From Pyrus communis (lineage: Eukaryota; Streptophyta; Magnoliopsida; Rosales; Rosaceae): a stretch of 64,000 bases of DNA. Of the stretch, positions 41,936 to 53,157 are shown one piece after another (within the stretch, counting starts at the first letter, position 1; every line of letters starts with the position of its first letter). Below the pieces are notes generated by a model, which saw only the letters and a program-made list of their open reading frames with translations, was not told the origin of the DNA and searched no databases. Position numbers and translations under genes: made by a program. The stretch lies in contig NC_084808.1 of NCBI RefSeq assembly GCF_963583255.1, positions 26,864,300 to 26,928,299 of the forward strand. The letters are read 5' to 3'.

Positions 41936-43289
41936 CCTCTAGCCCATCATAAAATATTTATTCGAATAAAACCCAATGATTAGGATCCAACTAAGCAACT
42001 TACCAAATTAAGTTTGTGTGTCCGTTTTTATTATTTTTGGATCCCTAATATACCCCATCTAAGCTAGTATGGAAAATTCTTGTAATTTTGTTTTAATTGA
42101 TCACGTGCATTGAATTTGGAGAGGTCTTGTAGCCATGAAATATGGTTCTAGATAGACGAATTAATGTGGATTTTTTTTTTTAATTTCGACAATAAATTTC
42201 AATTTGAATATACCTAATTTAGTGTTTATTTTCAACAATATCTATTGTTTAATTTTATGAAAATAATTTACCTACTATGAAAATTAATTTTATGAAAACA
42301 ATATCAATTGTTTAATTTTATACCTACAGTATAATTACATGAAAATAGTTTACTTATTATGAAAATTAATTTTTTGAAAACAATATTTATTGTTTAATTT
42401 TATGAAAATAATTTACCTACTATGAAAATTAATTTTATGAAAACAATATCAATTGTTTAATTTTATACCTACAGTATAATTACATGAAAATAGTTTACTT
42501 ATTATGAAAATTAATTTTTTGAAAACAATATTTATTGTTTAATTTTATGAAAATAATTTACCTACTGTATAATTGCATGAAAAAATTTACCTACTATGAA
42601 AATTAATTTTTTGAAAACAATATCTATTATTGTTTGATTTTATGAAAATAATTTACCTACTGTATAATTACATGAAAATTAATGTGCCTACTTTTTAAAT
42701 TTGTAACAAAATTAATTTACCTACTTCTTTTTATGGTATTAGTATACATAAATGTAGAATATATATATTTGATCTAATTAGATTTTGGATTGGAGGAGTT
42801 CACACAATATAAAAAATATACTAAACAAATTAAATGTCTAGCTAAAAGAAATGTATAAGAGATTTGGTGGCATGATTTTGTAAATAAACACAAATTCATG
42901 GACATCTTTTATCTAACATGATATCATCTTTAAAATTTGGGTTTTATTTAGAAGTTATAATATATGTGGGTTTTTGTCTAGAGTTTAAGAGTTGTAAGGG
43001 TTTAAATCTAAAGAACCCTAAAATTAAACCCCAAAATGTTAAAAAAAAAATAAAAAATAAAAAACTCAAGACATAACTTATTCACAATTCCAAAGTCACA
43101 ACCAAAACATATAAAAATGCCAAAAGATTGTATCAAGACCGAAGCAAAGAAGAAAACAAACTTACACCCTTAATTACCCAGCAACAAAACCCACGAAAGC
43201 TGAATTTGCTGAAACTGAAAACAAAAAGGGGTTAGACAGACAAATATAAAACCCCAGACTACAAAATGAACACCCAAAATAAGAAAGAA
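41936..43289. other. AT-rich intergenic with a 145-bp tandem repeat
   Basis: TGTTTAATTTTATGAAAATA starts at 42246, 42391 and 42536 (145 bp apart), with a partial copy at 42631. The rest is AT-rich without a credible gene. Confidence 0.8.
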
Positions 43290-43515
43290 AGCAAATTTTC
43301 TTGGAGATAGATTCTCTGTCCTTCCACTTTTCGTGTTTTCCTATTTTGTGTGGTTACGGTTAAATTACGTCAACATTATATTTTTATTTTTTTTATAAAG
43401 ATAATAAGATAAAAAAGAATAATAATATAAAATATTGACGTGGTTTAACCGTAATCACACAAACAGAAAGACAAAGAAAATAAAAGGACAAAGAATCTGC
43501 CTCCAATTTTCTTGG
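43290..43515. mobile_element. Foldback MITE (family shared with 49163-49352)
   Basis: TTCTTGGAGATAGATTCTCT pairs with the complement of GAATCTGCCTCCAATTTTCTTGG. Inside, GTGTGGTTACGGTTAAATTA pairs with GGTTTAACCGTAATCACAC. About 220 bp, no ORF. Confidence 0.75.
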
Positions 43516-44094
43516 TATGCTAAAAGAAGAAAATATTAAAAAATAAAAACTAAACACATCAAACCAGCTTTTCATATTTTTTAATCATTTTTTTCTTTCT
43601 AACCAATTTTTTTATCATTTTTATTCTTTTTTGTGTTACAAATCATGTGCTTGTGTTTATCTCTTGACATTTTTTAATCTTATTTTTTTGTCTAACAGCC
43701 CATTACTTTATCATTTTTAATCTGTTTTTGTCCCATAAACCTTCCGTGTATCTTTAGAAAACTAAGAACAGGGTCAAAGAGCACAACCACCAACCAAAAG
43801 GAAGTCAGATAGACGGAAGAAAAAGGTAAATCATATTCCCTAGAGAACACAAAACGCAAGCACGGGAACAAAAATGAGAGAGCGTCAAAGTGGCCAATTC
43901 ACCATACAACCCCACTAAAGCCCAAAAAACATGAACAGAATGAGGGGTAAAATCGGGTGGGCACTGTTATTGAATAGTACCCATCCACCGGGTTTTAGAA
44001 GAGTAGAATGTTTTCAATATGTTGTTTTGATTTCTATCCGGACTGAATTATCAGAGCTTAAATATCAGCACTTCCACTTGATCAAACTGATGAT

Positions 44095-44264
44095 AGAGAA
44101 ATTTTTTATTGTGACAGGAATATTAGTGGTATATCACATGTTTTTATATAAATAATAAAAAGTTTTATTCTTTAAGTTATTAATTTTTTAACACATAAAT
44201 CTCACAATTTGTATAATAACACATAATGTATCACCTCATGTGCCAGTCATACTAAAAAATCTCT
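44095..44264. mobile_element. MITE, G-box-bearing family, copy C (G-boxes lost)
   Basis: The ends AGAGAAATTTTTTATTGTGA and the complement of CATACTAAAAAATCTCT match copy A. The CACGTG words have mutated to CACATG-like forms. Confidence 0.65.
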
Positions 44265-44601
44265 GCGTGCTTTTTGGTGGAGCTAGAGGAATGGGACACG
44301 TGGCATGCTCAAGTCCCATCCACCTGTCTAAGCGTAGTTTATGAAAAGAGGATGGAGCAAATCTCAGTCCTCTAATCTCTTATCCTTCGTCGCTCATGTA
44401 CGAGTAATGTCAAGGAAACTAAGTTTATAAACAAAATTTTAAAAACTAAATAATATGGAAGTTAATAATTGGTTTATTACTTAAACATTAATGAACGTGT
44501 TCATTTTTATTGATGACACATTATTTAATTTGTAAATTTTGTTTCCACATTTAATTTTCCTAGCATTACTCATCTTGCACAGGCACACATCATATATTCC
44601 T

Positions 44602-44767
44602 GCAGGGAAGAGGATCCTCTCCGGATTCACTTTGTGGGGATCTTAGGGATCCTTACATTCTAACCGTTTATCGTACATTGTACGGTCAGTTTGTACAATG
44701 AATGGTTAAAATGTGAAAATCTCTAGGATTTCCACAATTTGAATCGAGGATCCAAATCCTTCCCGCA
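44602..44767. mobile_element. Palindromic MITE (GCAGGGAAG ends)
   Basis: GCAGGGAAGAGGATCCTC pairs with GAGGATCCAAATCCTTCCCGC; the inner CGTTTATCGTACATTGTACG is itself partly palindromic. About 165 bp. Confidence 0.65.
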
Positions 44768-45165
44768 GTACCAGTCTCCATTGTCCCGGGCAATTGGGTT
44801 TGTACTGGACTGTGGTAAGTGATAGTTGCGTGACCCGGTCCGCAGGCTATTTCATCAAAGTAGTGAATCTAGTGATCATAATTTATGAAGGAATGGTAAA
44901 GTAAGAATTGAACAGCCAGCTTAAGTGGGCGGCAATTAGATGTATGCACACGGCTGGTGTCCAGAATTATTTTTTTTCGTTTCATTTGTTTGCTGCTGTG
45001 TAGTTCTGGTGAGTTTTGGAGGCCTGGTATAAAAGAAAACATAAAGCTATTATTCCTTATTTTTTATTTAACTAAAGATAATAATACATCTTCCGCCAAA
45101 CTAGTACGATATTAATTCGTTTAAATCTGGTATGACTCTGCTGCTTCTCTGTCTCTGGTTCAAGT

Positions 45166-45675
45166 TCAACGCAGCCACCATCTATCGCCACGATCACTGT
45201 CCGAGCTGAAAGAACAGAACGTAAACAGCAGCACTTCCACTTGTTCATCAAACTGCTGATGGAGTTGTTTGCTTCTTGGTGGAGCTAGACGACTACGGCA
45301 AATCGGACAAGTGGCATGCTTAAATCCAGTCCATTTGTCCAAGCATGGTTTATGAAATAGATGAGCACACCTCAATTCTCTAATCTCTTCTCCTTCCTCA
45401 ATTTTGCAGAGACACACAGCGCATTCCGCAGTACTAGTCTCCGAATTCGCCCCGGGATTGGGTTTGTACTGGACTGTGGTAAGTGATATTTCTGTGGCTT
45501 GGTCTGCAGGCAATAATTCGTCAAAATAGTGATCATAATGTTTGGAGAAGGAATGGTAAACCACGAAGTTGAGCAGCCAGCTGAGGTGGGTGAAAGCTAG
45601 ATGTATGTACTTGTACATGGTCCGAATAATTGTAGAAGGAGAATTGACAGAGTTGAGGGATTTAAATTTCCACAT
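45166..45675 (-). CDS. RING-H2 finger protein, probable E3 ubiquitin ligase
   Basis: 169 residues, single exon. The RING-H2 finger has Cys85, Cys88, Cys103, His105, His108, Cys111, Cys123 and Cys126 (C-x2-C-x14-C-x-H-x2-H-x2-C-x11-C-x2-C), spaced as in plant RHA2-like proteins. A hydrophobic segment (about residues 23-41, IHLAFTHLSWLLNFVVY) may be a membrane anchor or a buried helix. The finger would bind an E2 and pass ubiquitin to an unknown substrate. The C-terminus ends GDRWWLR, kept in the paralogue at 49993. A TATA box (complement of TATTTATAGG, 45716-45725) lies about 40-50 bp upstream of the first Met. A second Met (MYKYIHL) aligns with the start of the paralogue and could be the true start. 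Confidence 0.9.
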   Translation of the reverse strand: MWKFKSLNSVNSPSTIIRTMYKYIHLAFTHLSWLLNFVVYHSFSKHYDHYFDELLPADQATEISLTTVQYKPNPGANSETSTAECAVCLCKIEEGEEIRELRCAHLFHKPCLDKWTGFKHATCPICRSRLAPPRSKQLHQQFDEQVEVLLFTFCSFSSDSDRGDRWWLR

Positions 45676-45715
45676 GGGAGCTGTTGGGTGGGATTATGAG
45701 GGCCAAGTATGAAGG

Positions 45716-45725
45716 TATTTATAGG
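45716..45725 (-). promoter_or_regulatory. TATA box of the RING gene at 45166
   Basis: CCTATAAATA on the - strand, within about 150 bp of upstream sequence that is nearly identical to that of the gene at 49993 (TATA at 50525-50534). Confidence 0.55.
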
Positions 45726-46179
45726 ATTGGACATGGGAAAATAATAGAGGAAAGCAGAGCCATGCAATCAAATTTCGGCTAATGTCAATGATTAATGGTG
45801 AGAACGAAAGTAATTTATGCACATTATTTTTCACTTTTTGTGAACTGCTAAAAATTTTAAAGTACAAGCAAAAAAGTAAGTATATTCAAAACAAATAGGA
45901 AATTAATCATAAACCTTAGAAAATTAGGAAAACAATCCGAATCTTATTAGAAAATAGAAAAAGAATCATAATCCCTTATCCTACTACAAAATTCTAGTAC
46001 GTATATATGTCTAAAATACTGTATTAACTAATATATTTTTCAACATAAACTCATTTTTTTTAACCATTAGATTGAAGAATATAAATATGAATCAATGGTC
46101 AAAATTAAAAATTATATTCAGAAGGTTAAAAAAAAAAAGTGTGCAAAAAATATTTCCCTCCTGGCTTTTTAGCCAAAAC

Positions 46180-47155
46180 ATCCCTGAGATTTACATAATA
46201 CATCATTTTGGTCCCTAAGATTGAAAATCAATAGAAATTGTCCTTGAGATTGTTCACCATCCATTATTTTGGTCATTCCGTTAAAAACTCCATTAAGTGT
46301 CCCTGAGCTCTTGGCCGAAAGTTTGGGCAATTTTCAAAGCTTCGTAACTCAATCGTTTCTTAACAAATTCGATCCATAATATATCAAAATGAAGATAGGA
46401 AAGTGTAGAACAAGATTGTACCTATTTGGAAGCCCAATGGTTGCCGAAGATGGCAGAAAAATAGCCTAAAAGGTGATTGATCTGCGGGAAAACTGGAAAA
46501 CTTGCCGGAAATTGGGTAAATTTTAAACGTTCCTAACTTCTTCAATACTCAACGAAATCGAGTGATTCAAAAACAAAAATCATACTTCTGGACAAGAAAA
46601 AGAGAATGGTATCTTTCTCGATGGCTAAATCACCATGTTTTGTCTGCAAAAAGGCTTGAAAGTGGCTGTCTTGGTCTCAAGTTAGCCAATTTTGAGCCAT
46701 TTTTCAACCAAACCACAACAAATGAGCCATCGAGAAAGGTACCATTCTCTTCATCTTGTCGAGAAGTATGATTTTTATTTTTGAATCACTCGATTTCGTT
46801 GAGTATTGAAGAAGCTATGAACGTTTAAAGTGTACCCAGTTTCCGGCGAGTTTTTCAGTTTGCCCATGGACCAGTCACCTTTCAGGCTATTTTCCGACCA
46901 TCTCCGGCAACCATTGGGCTTCCAAATAGGTACAATCTTGTTCTACACTTTTCTATCTTCATTTTGATATATTATAGGTCGAATTTGGTTAAGAAACGAT
47001 TGAGTTACGAAGCTTTGAAAATTGCTTAAACTTTTAACCAAGTGCTCATTGACACTTAACAGAATAACCAAAATAATGAATAATGCACAATTATTAATTT
47101 TCAATTTCTGAAATCAAAATAATGTGTTATACAGATCTTATGAACCATTTTAACT
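46180..47155. mobile_element. Foldback element, about 1 kb, with 400-bp arms
   Basis: Arms 46180-46628 and 46716-47155 are inverted copies: ATCGTTTCTTAACAAATTCG on the left, CGAATTTGGTTAAGAAACGAT on the right; ACCTATTTGGAAGCCCAATG and CATTGGGCTTCCAAATAGGT; GAGAATGGTATCTTTCTCGA and TCGAGAAAGGTACCATTCTC. A spacer of about 87 bp separates them. There is no transposase ORF. A transcript through it would form a long hairpin. It is absent from the matching place in the second duplicated unit (after 50860). Confidence 0.88.
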
Positions 47156-47879
47156 AAAAATGAATATACTGAACAATATCATGTGCTCAACCAACACAAA
47201 ATACTCCATTATGGCAAATCAATGATGTGACAACCCATTATGGCAAATCAATGATGTGACAACAAGCTAAAACGACAACATACGTAGGACTTTGTCCTAT
47301 GATTTAGACTATTGTGTCACTGTAATGCATATAGGACGCGTGATTCACAAAATAAACGACTAAATTAAGGAGTTTTGGAATGTAATAATTTAACAACTAC
47401 TAAAAAATAATAGAAATTCCTAATCAAAATTTCTCAAAATCGTTTGTTGTTAATTTATAGAACTTCCGTGTTTATAATCAGAACCGTTCATATTATAAAT
47501 GACCTTATAAAGATCGCCTATGCAAAAAGTCATTTAAACTAAGATCGTTTAATCATCAAACTGTTAAAAACAAATGAATAGTATTGGTAAAAGCACTACG
47601 AACCGTCTATGTACTTGCTCTAATAGATTGAATAAACGACCTTAATTTTAATTTATTTTTTGCAAAGATAATTTTTACAGTGTGATTCATAATATAAACA
47701 GTTTTGATAATAAGTATAAAACTCTGTGATTAAAACATTAAGAGTTTGAGTAAGAGTTCTTATATATTTTTGAGTAACCAAGTACTGTTCATAATTTAAT
47801 CTTAGTAGCCACCGGGTGGACCCAATAGGACAAGTCTTGCATGTCCCAGTCCTTTAAATTGTTCCTCCGATCGTATGGT
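47156..47879. other. AT-rich spacer, duplicated
   Basis: 47220-47395 (containing GTAATGCA..TAGGACGCGTGATTCACAA) corresponds to 51165-51305, part of the segmental duplication. No gene is seen. Confidence 0.6.
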
Positions 47880-48690
47880 TCGAAAAGAGGGATTTGTATG
47901 TGGTTATAATTAATTGACTATTTCTTATATGGTCGGTTGGAATTCAAACTTCATTATTGTATCAAATTAGATTGTCTTATATGTGAAGTTAAAGATCACA
48001 CGCGTTTCATTTCATTCTATTATATTGTCGATGTGTTAGGTTTGAAAATTTGTCATGTACGAAGACAAGGTTCTAAAAAATTCTAAGCGTTAATCGGGCC
48101 GCGGACTAGACCCTAACGCCTAGGCGCCTAGACGGGGCCTAAAAGGACAAGACAAATTTAAGTTAAATTTATTATATATATCGCATAAGTAATGCTTGTT
48201 TATGTTTTAAGAAAAAATACATAATTGTATTGGGATATATAAATTGAAAAAATAGAATGACATAAAAATTATGAAGAATTATAATACATATAGGAAAAAT
48301 GGAGGACATGCATATAGTGAGTATTCATCTGTGTATTTAACAAGTTTCTTACAATTTATTAAAAAAATAAAATGCAAAATGAAAGTTATCTATTTTCTAT
48401 TTAAATGAGAGTCTGCAACCTTGGTGCATGCCTAGGCAAACACTTAGGTGGGTTGGGCAGACACCTAAACAGGTATAGACACCCTTTCTTAATTTTCAAA
48501 TACCTAGGGATTTATCAATGTCGTGGCTAGCTGCCTAGCGCCTACGTGGAGATTTTTAGAACAATGCGTGAAAGAGCTTGTTGAGAGTATCAATTTTATA
48601 TTGAAAAAAGAAGGAACCTTGCATTTGTTTATAAATAATGAATGGCTCCCATTTGGCCAATTAGTTTTATATTAAACCCCAACTTCTTCA
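47880..48690 (+). mobile_element. Old TRIM-like copy interrupted by a TIR element
   Basis: TTGTATCAAATTAGATTGTC, GATGTGTTAGGTTTGAAAATT and, after the interruption, GTTGAGAGTATCAA and CCAATTAGTTTTA followed by AACTTCTTCA match the 28.0-28.6 kb unit in the same order. It is split at 48070-48562 by another element. Confidence 0.55.
48070..48562. mobile_element. TIR element with CCTAGGCGCC-rich ends
   Basis: It begins GGTTCTAAAAAATTCTAAGCG and ends CGCCTACGTGGAGATTTTTAGAACA. Near both ends there are repeats of the CGCCTAGGCGCCTAG kind (48108-48135, 48420-48545). About 490 bp, AT-rich centre, no ORF. No target duplication could be fixed. Confidence 0.6.
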
Positions 48691-49079
48691 CAATCTTATT
48701 GACTTGAAGCAAGTTCAACCCACTAAGGCAATAATTGCCTAGACAATTGGACAAGGCAAATACTATCTTAGTGAATAGTAATTGCTCGAATGCATTACTG
48801 CCTCATAAAATATATTGCCCCGTCAATTAAATTTTTTTAATAATAATAGTAAACAATATTATTTTATTATTAATTTTTTTCTTTCTTTCTCCTACAAACC
48901 TCTTATCTCTCTCTCTCTGTGGAAACATCTTTTTCTCCTCAAGAAAAGGAAAAAAAAAAAGAAAAAAAAAGAAGATAATCTTAAAAAGAGGAATTTGTAT
49001 GAATAGAAAACACAAATTATGTGGTATATCAATGACATGGTTGATATGTCTACTTTTATGGTATAGTGTTTTGAGTATG

Positions 49080-49460
49080 TTGTTTTGATTACTATCCGAC
49101 CCGAATGGCCAGAACTTAAATAGCAGCACTTCCACTTGATCAAACCGATGATGGGTTAGTGCTTCGGAGGAGGATTCTCTATCTTCTTAATCTCTTTATC
49201 CTTTCATGCTCTCCTATTTGAACGGTCACGGTTAAACCACATCAACATCTTATATTGATTTTTTTATAGAGATAATAAGACAAAAAAACAAGTGTGAGAG
49301 GAGGGGATGGAAGGAAACAAAAATAAAAGAGTAAAGAATCCTCCTTCTAATGCGGTGGAGCTAGATGACTGCGGCAAATGGGACATGTGGCATGCTTATC
49401 CTGTCCACCTTTTCAAAGCATAGTTTATGAAAAAAGAGGATGGAGCAAAATAGATGTCAA
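49080..49460 (-). pseudogene. RING-H2 pseudogene fragment cut by a MITE
   Basis: 49080-49155 matches the C-terminal coding end of the RING genes. 49353-49450 matches the finger (GTGGAGCTAGATGACTGCGG, then the HLFHK-type region). A foldback MITE (49163-49352) lies between. The N-terminal half is missing. It is more like the 44.0-45.0 kb pseudogene than the intact genes. Confidence 0.75.
49163..49352. mobile_element. Foldback MITE, second copy
   Basis: GGAGGAGGATTCTCTATCTT pairs with the complement of AAAGAATCCTCCTTC; the inner ACGGTTAAACCACATCAACA matches the element at 43290-43515. Confidence 0.7.
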
Positions 49461-49992
49461 ATCCTGTTCATATGATGGAATGTTTAGGCATATATAGATA
49501 TCAATTTATATGTGTACAATATGGTTTGATTGACAACAACAAATCCATTAAGTGACTGAGATGTTTTATTGAATATAAACTGAGATTTTTCAAAGTGCAC
49601 TCTTTTTCTATCTAAAAAACTTGTTTAATAATGGAACCCCGAAGTTTGAATCCAAGATTCGCCATTGCTGCTCATGCAATGCAAAATTAAGTTGAAAAAC
49701 GAAAAAAACTAATATGAGAGTTTATGGTCGGAAACTAAACATACATAAAGTTCAAAGGCTTTTCTACCGTTCATCCTCGTTTACAAATACATGGTACACC
49801 ACACGCATACATGTTCTTTCGCCAAAATAGATGAAGTACTACATTAATTTGACAGTAGAATTGGAAGACAAAATTAAACGTTTGACTTTAGATGAACAGA
49901 TCTTTGCTAACAAGGGATCACTCGTGCATATATAATTACTCATTTAAATCTGGCATGGCTCTCTCTGCTGCTTCTCTCTCTTCGGTTCAAGT

Positions 49993-50436
49993 TCAACGCA
50001 GCCACCATCTATCGCCACGATCACTATCCGAGCTGAAAGAACAAAACTTAAACACCAACACTTCCACTTGTTCATCTAACTGCTGATGGAGTTGTGTGCT
50101 TCTCGGTGGAGCTAGACGACTGCGGCAAATCGGACAATTGGCATGCTTAAATCCAGTCCACCAGTCCAAGCATGGTTTATGAAAGAGATGAGCACATCTC
50201 AGTTCTCTAATCTCTTCTCCTTCTTCGATTTTGCATAGACACACAGCACATTCCGCTGTACTAGTCTCCGAATTCGCCTCGGGACTGGGTTTATACTGGA
50301 CTGTGGTAAGTGATATGTCTGTGGCTTCGTCAAAATAGTGATCATAATGTTTGGAGAAGGAATGGTAGAGCAAGAAGTTGAACAGCCAGCTGAAGTGGGT
50401 GAAAGTTAGATGTATATACTTCCACATGGTTTGCAT
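49993..50436 (-). CDS. RING-H2 finger protein, probable E3 ubiquitin ligase (paralogue)
   Basis: 147 residues, single exon. The finger has Cys63, Cys66, Cys81, His83, His86, Cys89, Cys101 and Cys104, with the same spacing as in the gene at 45166. Compared with that gene, it lacks the LLPADQ hexapeptide (18 nt), and its upstream ATG is replaced by CTG, so it starts at MQTMWKYIHL. The hydrophobic stretch (about residues 8-25) and the GDRWWLR end are retained. High identity in the coding region and about 400 bp of upstream sequence marks a fairly recent segmental duplication. Both copies are open, so both may be active. Confidence 0.9.
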   Translation of the reverse strand: MQTMWKYIHLTFTHFSWLFNFLLYHSFSKHYDHYFDEATDISLTTVQYKPSPEANSETSTAECAVCLCKIEEGEEIRELRCAHLFHKPCLDWWTGFKHANCPICRSRLAPPRSTQLHQQLDEQVEVLVFKFCSFSSDSDRGDRWWLR

Positions 50437-50524
50437 AATTGTAATAGGAGAGTTGAGAGAGTTGAGAGATTTAAATTTCCAGATTGGAGTTGTTGGGTGG
50501 GATTATGAGGGCCAAGTATGAAGG

Positions 50525-50534
50525 TATTTATAGG
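50525..50534 (-). promoter_or_regulatory. TATA box of the RING gene at 49993
   Basis: CCTATAAATA on the - strand, about 90 bp upstream of the first Met, in the same setting as 45716-45725. Confidence 0.55.
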
Positions 50535-50876
50535 ATTGGACATGGGAAAAATAAGAAATAAGCAGAGCCATGCAATCAAATTTAGGCTAATGTCACTTAT
50601 CAATACTTAGAACCAAAATGATTTCTGCACATTATTTTTCATTTTTTGTAAACTGCTCAAAAATTTGAAGTACAAGCAAACAAGAAATAAATCTAAACAA
50701 ATAGGAAATTAATCCTAAACCTTAAAAAATTGGGCAAGCAACCCTAATCTCATTAGAAAAAAGGAAAAGAATCATAATCCTTATCTCACTACAAAATCAT
50801 AGTACATATATGTCAAAAATACTTTCGTATTAACTAATATATTTTCAACGTACTCTTTTTTTTTTTTTTTTTTTTA

Positions 50877-51031
50877 AGGAAAACTAATAAAAATGATTTT
50901 AAAATTTTGAGTTTTAACGATAAGGACAAAATAAAATGTAAAATGAATAGTGCCAATATTGAATTTTTAATGTAAATATATATATATATTTTTTTTTAAA
51001 TAAACAGTATCAAAAAATTTTCGTTAAAATT
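50877..51031. mobile_element. Small AT-rich MITE-like insertion
   Basis: AAGGAAAACTAATAAAA...GTTTTAACGATAAGG on the left and AAAAATTTTCGTTAAAATTC on the right are partly complementary. It stands where the other duplicated unit lacks it. An 18-bp direct repeat (ACCCACTGGATTGAAAAA) follows at 51046 and 51098. Confidence 0.5.
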
Positions 51032-51359
51032 CTTTTTTTTTTTTAACCCACTGGATTGAAAAATATAAACAAAATATATATATATATATATTTTTACCCA
51101 CTGGATTGAAAAATATAAACAAAATAAAATGGATCTGTGCTTAACTAACACCAAATACTCAATTATGGCAACATGATGTGACAACACATTAAAACGACAA
51201 TGTATTATGTACAAGTTTGTGATTTAGCCTATTGTATCACTGTAATGCACGTAGGACGCGTGATTCACAATATCAACGACAACATTAAGGAGTTTTGAAA
51301 TGTAATAATTGTAGAAAGAAATTCAAAAGCAAAACATTTTGGTACGAAAGAAGCTATAA

Positions 51360-51542
51360 ACCGGAAATGGATCATATTCGGATTCTTTCATCCTAATTTA
51401 TTAAATAAGAGAATTTATGTCATTGAAATTTGATCTAACAGCTGAAATTATTATAATTTTTAAAGCGGATTCTTATTTGTAACCGTTAGATCAAATTTCA
51501 ATGACATAGATTCCCTGATTTGATGGAGATAATCCCTTTCCC
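51360..51542. mobile_element. Palindromic MITE
   Basis: GTCATTGAAATTTGATCTAA and TTAGATCAAATTTCAATGAC are exact inverted copies, and the outer TAAGAGAATTTATG pairs loosely with CATAGATTCCCTGA. It resembles the MITE at 18707-18906. Confidence 0.7.
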
Positions 51543-52069
51543 TATAAACCGACCAGGAGGACCCAATTGGAGAAGTCTTGTGCATGCAAATGCATGCGTG
51601 TCCCAGTCCAAATTTGGGTTTGGTATTTTTGGGTCTATATATATTAAATTGCTCCTTCAATCATACGGTCACAATCTTATTGACTTCACTTAATTTCTTT
51701 TTCCATGTAATTATATTTCTTCTTTTTATTAAACGTCTCAAAATTCAGTAGGAGACTAATAGTTTAGTTAATTAAAAACATTCACCCTTACATCTGATAT
51801 TTGAAGTTACAAAGGGAAATTTTATTTAAATCCATGTAACATATTTCTACACTCAACTTACCATTTGCATTCATTCGATTTTTAACTAAACTATTAATAT
51901 CTCTTTAAACCCTAATATACCCTCATAAACCCAATTCAATATGTGGATTTATTTTTACATCCATTTGATTTTTAACTCTATTTTTTGCTTGTATGTACTA
52001 CTATCAATAGACGTTGCTTTACTTTTTAACTCATCTTGATTTGGATTGGATTCTCTTATTCATTCCAAG
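51543..52069. other. AT-rich intergenic
   Basis: The first 130 bp are the edge of the segmental duplication (CCAATTGGAGAAGTCTTG, compare 47815-47880). No gene is seen. Confidence 0.5.
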
Positions 52070-52210
52070 AGTTCAATGTGCTAGACCATGAGGAGAAAGT
52101 GGTTGATGGGTTTTATGATGTATATGGACTTTCCCTAGATTCAGCAATTCATGGAAAAATGCCATCTCTCACAAATCTTGAAACAAACCTTGGGAGTTCT
52201 GGAAGTCTTT
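52070..52210 (+). pseudogene. EDR1-domain fragment of a Raf-like MAPKKK
   Basis: The frame reads [20 protein letters not shown], then [16 protein letters not shown] and GSSG. Plant EDR1/CTR1-type kinases have this in their N-terminal EDR1 domain ([15 protein letters not shown], then GKMPSL.DL). Only about 45 codons are present, with no kinase domain anywhere near, and the frame then runs into repeats (GGTTTTTTGGG.TGCAG twice, 52212 and 52394). It is a displaced exon fragment. Confidence 0.65.
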
Positions 52211-52299
52211 TTGGTTTTTTGGGGTGCAGTCTTTGTATTAGGACTTTTAGGCAGTACTATTTGCACCAATAGCTACATTGATGCCATGATTTTGTGGTG

Positions 52300-53157
52300 T
52301 AGTCAGACTACACCGACAGAGAAGAAAAAAAAATAATATAAACATAGAAGAAGCAGATGGAATCCAAGGTCTTGCAATATCTGCAAGTCTTATTGGTTTT
52401 TTGGGATGCAGATGGACAGTGGGAGATCGACTGCAGTAATTTGCTGTTGCAGAAAAATAAACAAACTATATAGGATTGATTGAAAAAAAAAAATTTAAAC
52501 CAAAATATTCATCTTCTAAACTCAAAAAATTGAAATCAAACGCACAAAAAATTCATAAATTGAGTCATACCTTGGTTGGAAAATTCAAAACTTCAAAATC
52601 ACCATCCATCAATAAAAAAAAAACTTATTTTTCTCTATGAGAGTCATTAACGTTTTAGCTGAAATGAACGTAGGATAAACAAAGAGTGATCGTAGGATTT
52701 AATTATAATGTTTGGGTTTATTGTTAAATTTGAGTTTATTAATTTCATTTTGTACTTAATAGTAATTATGTAATAAGGTAAAATAGACAATTAACATTTA
52801 AAATTTTAAATTAAGTGTAAAAAGAGGTTACATAGGTTTAAATAAAATTTCCCAATTACAAATAACTTTTTTTCCAATATCGCTTGTTTTAGAAGAAAAG
52901 TCACAAAATATAAACTGAATTAAGAAGTTGTAACACCTCAAAGTGGCGCTGTGATGACTTGAAACAGTAAAAACTGCTCAAACAAATAGCTGCAGAACTA
53001 TTTTCATATGACTTAAAACACTGATGACTTGAAACAGTAAAACCCGCTGAAACAAACAGCTGCAGAACCATTTTTATATGTGTAACATATTGTATATCTT
53101 GCTCCTCTCCAAATCAAATAAATAAAAAGGGAAATTCTGGTTTCAATCGATCACGGA
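52300..53157. other. AT-rich intergenic with a short direct repeat
   Basis: TGATGACTTGAAACAGTAAAA with its flank (ACAGCTGCAGAAC) occurs at 52952 and 53022. No gene is seen. Confidence 0.5.

Larger units (their letters stand above)
44020..44990 (-). pseudogene. RING-H2 pseudogene cut by two MITEs
   Basis: Three pieces align in order with the gene at 45166-45675: the C-terminal end (44020-44090), the RING finger half with the HFHK-type and CPIC-type region (44265-44400), and the N-terminal and upstream part (44768-44985, with TTGGGTTTGTACTGGACTGT). They are separated by a G-box-family MITE (44095-44264) and by a stretch holding a palindromic MITE (44602-44767). Many substitutions abolish the frame. 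It is the older copy of the intact gene next to it. Confidence 0.75.

Noticed and set aside
43931..44155. 74-codon plus-strand ORF
   Set aside because: It crosses the antisense RING pseudogene into a MITE.
46562..46771. 69-codon ORF
   Set aside because: It lies in the loop and arms of the foldback element.
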